Source: an uncultured Clostridia bacterium (lineage in GTDB: Bacteria; Bacillota; Clostridia; Lachnospirales; Bianqueaceae). Taken from it: 6,179 nucleotides of DNA. Below are positions 5,537 through 6,179 of the stretch, one piece after another. Made by a program: the position numbers and the translations under genes. How positions within the stretch are numbered: the stretch's first letter is position 1; each line of letters begins with the position of its first letter. The DNA lies in assembly GCA_937892735.1 (NCBI GenBank), contig CALBGL010000003.1, positions 1 through 6,179 of the forward strand, written 5' to 3'. The notes below the pieces were generated by a model, which was not told where the DNA came from, searched no databases, and saw nothing but the letters and a program-made list of their open reading frames with translations.

Positions 5537-6179
5537 ATGGGCAGAATGATTCTGGCAGCGCTATTGGCTATTCTCATGCTGATTTTTCCTCAGATTACGC
5601 TAGAAGGGGCTTCGGAAGGGCTCCGCCTATGGTTCCAAAACGTACTGCCGGCGCAGTTTCCGTTTATGATTTGTATCTTGCTTCTCTTGAAAAATGGCTT
5701 TGGATATGGGAATAGCTCGGCCCCCTCAGTATTTCTAATCGGTGTTTTATCCGGATACCCAGGGGGAGCCAAAAGCATAGAGGTATTATATCGTCAGGGA
5801 CAGATCAGCGCCAAGAGATTGCAGTGGCTGATGAGTTTCTGCAATAACTCCGGTCCCCTGTTCATGGTGGGAACGATCGGACTCGGGATCTTTGGGTCCG
5901 CGGTCATCGGTTATCGAATTCTCATCGCACACTTGCTCTCGGCCGTGATTTGCGGCTGTATTTTTAGTATAGGTGGACGGGGAGAAAACTTTTCTGTACC
6001 TCGGGGACAGCGTGCGGAAGAGAGTTTTGGCGCGCAATTAGGATCCTGTGTTACGGAGACCGCCTCCATTATGATTATGATAGGAGGATTCATGATGCTG
6101 TATTGCGTGCTGATTCGGCTTTGCGGCAGACTCTGGCCAGGACTCTCTTATTTTTACAGTTTGCTGGAAATAACGAACG
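5537..6179 (+). CDS. ylbJ: YlbJ/SpoVV-like sporulation membrane protein (partial)
   Basis: The protein is cut by the window edge; 214 codons of a gene that usually has about 400 are visible. It begins with a hydrophobic segment (about 4-18) and continues with several more membrane spans. Family landmarks in order are GLRLWFQNVLPAQFPFMI, FLIGVLSGYPGGAK, FCNNSGPLFMVGTIGLGIFG and, at the very end, LEITN. In Bacillus subtilis the ylbJ product (SpoVV) is made in the mother cell and is needed to move dipicolinic acid into the forespore. A similar job is inferred here and marks the organism as a spore former or a descendant of one. In B. subtilis ylbJ follows coaD directly; here a coiled-coil gene and an ADP-ribosylglycohydrolase gene lie between. 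No sigma-E promoter was recognised in the 52-base gap, so it may depend on a promoter inside the upstream gene or on read-through. Confidence 0.9.
   Translation, partial: MGRMILAALLAILMLIFPQITLEGASEGLRLWFQNVLPAQFPFMICILLLLKNGFGYGNSSAPSVFLIGVLSGYPGGAKSIEVLYRQGQISAKRLQWLMSFCNNSGPLFMVGTIGLGIFGSAVIGYRILIAHLLSAVICGCIFSIGGRGENFSVPRGQRAEESFGAQLGSCVTETASIMIMIGGFMMLYCVLIRLCGRLWPGLSYFYSLLEITN

Noticed and set aside
1..6179. CRISPR arrays, tRNA or rRNA genes, insertion sequences, attachment sites
   Set aside because: No direct-repeat array, cloverleaf, transposase motif or paired terminal inverted repeats were seen on either strand.

Overview
The window looks like chromosome of a spore-forming, Lachnospiraceae-like Clostridia (Firmicutes). 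The evidence is strong AGGAGG-type ribosome binding sites, a moderate GC content, a consensus sigma-A promoter, and the gene order rsmD - coaD - coiled-coil gene - ylbJ. That order matches the Bacillus subtilis ylbH-ylbI(coaD)-ylbJ neighbourhood and its clostridial versions. The taxonomic call is inferred from gene content and style; no marker gene was searched.

Left part (1-2034): a graveyard of carbohydrate-catabolism genes. On the minus strand lie a small unrecognised ORF (30-290) and the C-terminal end of a TIM-barrel sugar phosphate isomerase/epimerase (290 to about 616). At about 610-625 the coding sense flips to the plus strand. There a heparinase II/III-like gene begins in its middle, carries two in-frame TGA stops (754-756, 1024-1026), and breaks off at about 1114-1130. 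It breaks straight into the start of an SGNH/GDSL esterase gene with at least two frameshifts, whose catalytic half (1330-2034) is intact. Several deletions, one inversion-type junction and point lesions are therefore visible in 2 kb.

Middle part (2035-3890): a strong intrinsic terminator (2112-2145) closes the decayed region. A near-consensus promoter (2213-2240) then drives a tight housekeeping operon: rsmD (16S rRNA m2G966 methyltransferase), coaD (phosphopantetheine adenylyltransferase, 4-base overlap) and a 186-residue coiled-coil protein (29-base overlap with coaD).

Right part (3928-6179): an ADP-ribosylglycohydrolase-family gene follows the coiled-coil gene in the same direction. It is broken by one amber codon (4099-4101) in place of a likely Gln, directly after its N-terminal metal-binding motif; the rest of the frame is open to 5484. 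A hairpin plus T-run follows, and its 3' arm contains the ribosome binding site of the last gene, ylbJ (sporulation membrane protein; spoVV in B. subtilis), which runs off the right edge.

Working picture: an essential rRNA-modification/CoA/sporulation locus in which an ADP-ribosylglycohydrolase gene sits between coaD and ylbJ, flanked on the left by a collapsed glycan-utilisation cluster. I do not see a clearly novel defence, mobile or regulatory system. The most unusual points are the single-lesion ADP-ribosylglycohydrolase, the terminator hairpin overlapping the ylbJ ribosome binding site, and the inversion-type junction near 617.
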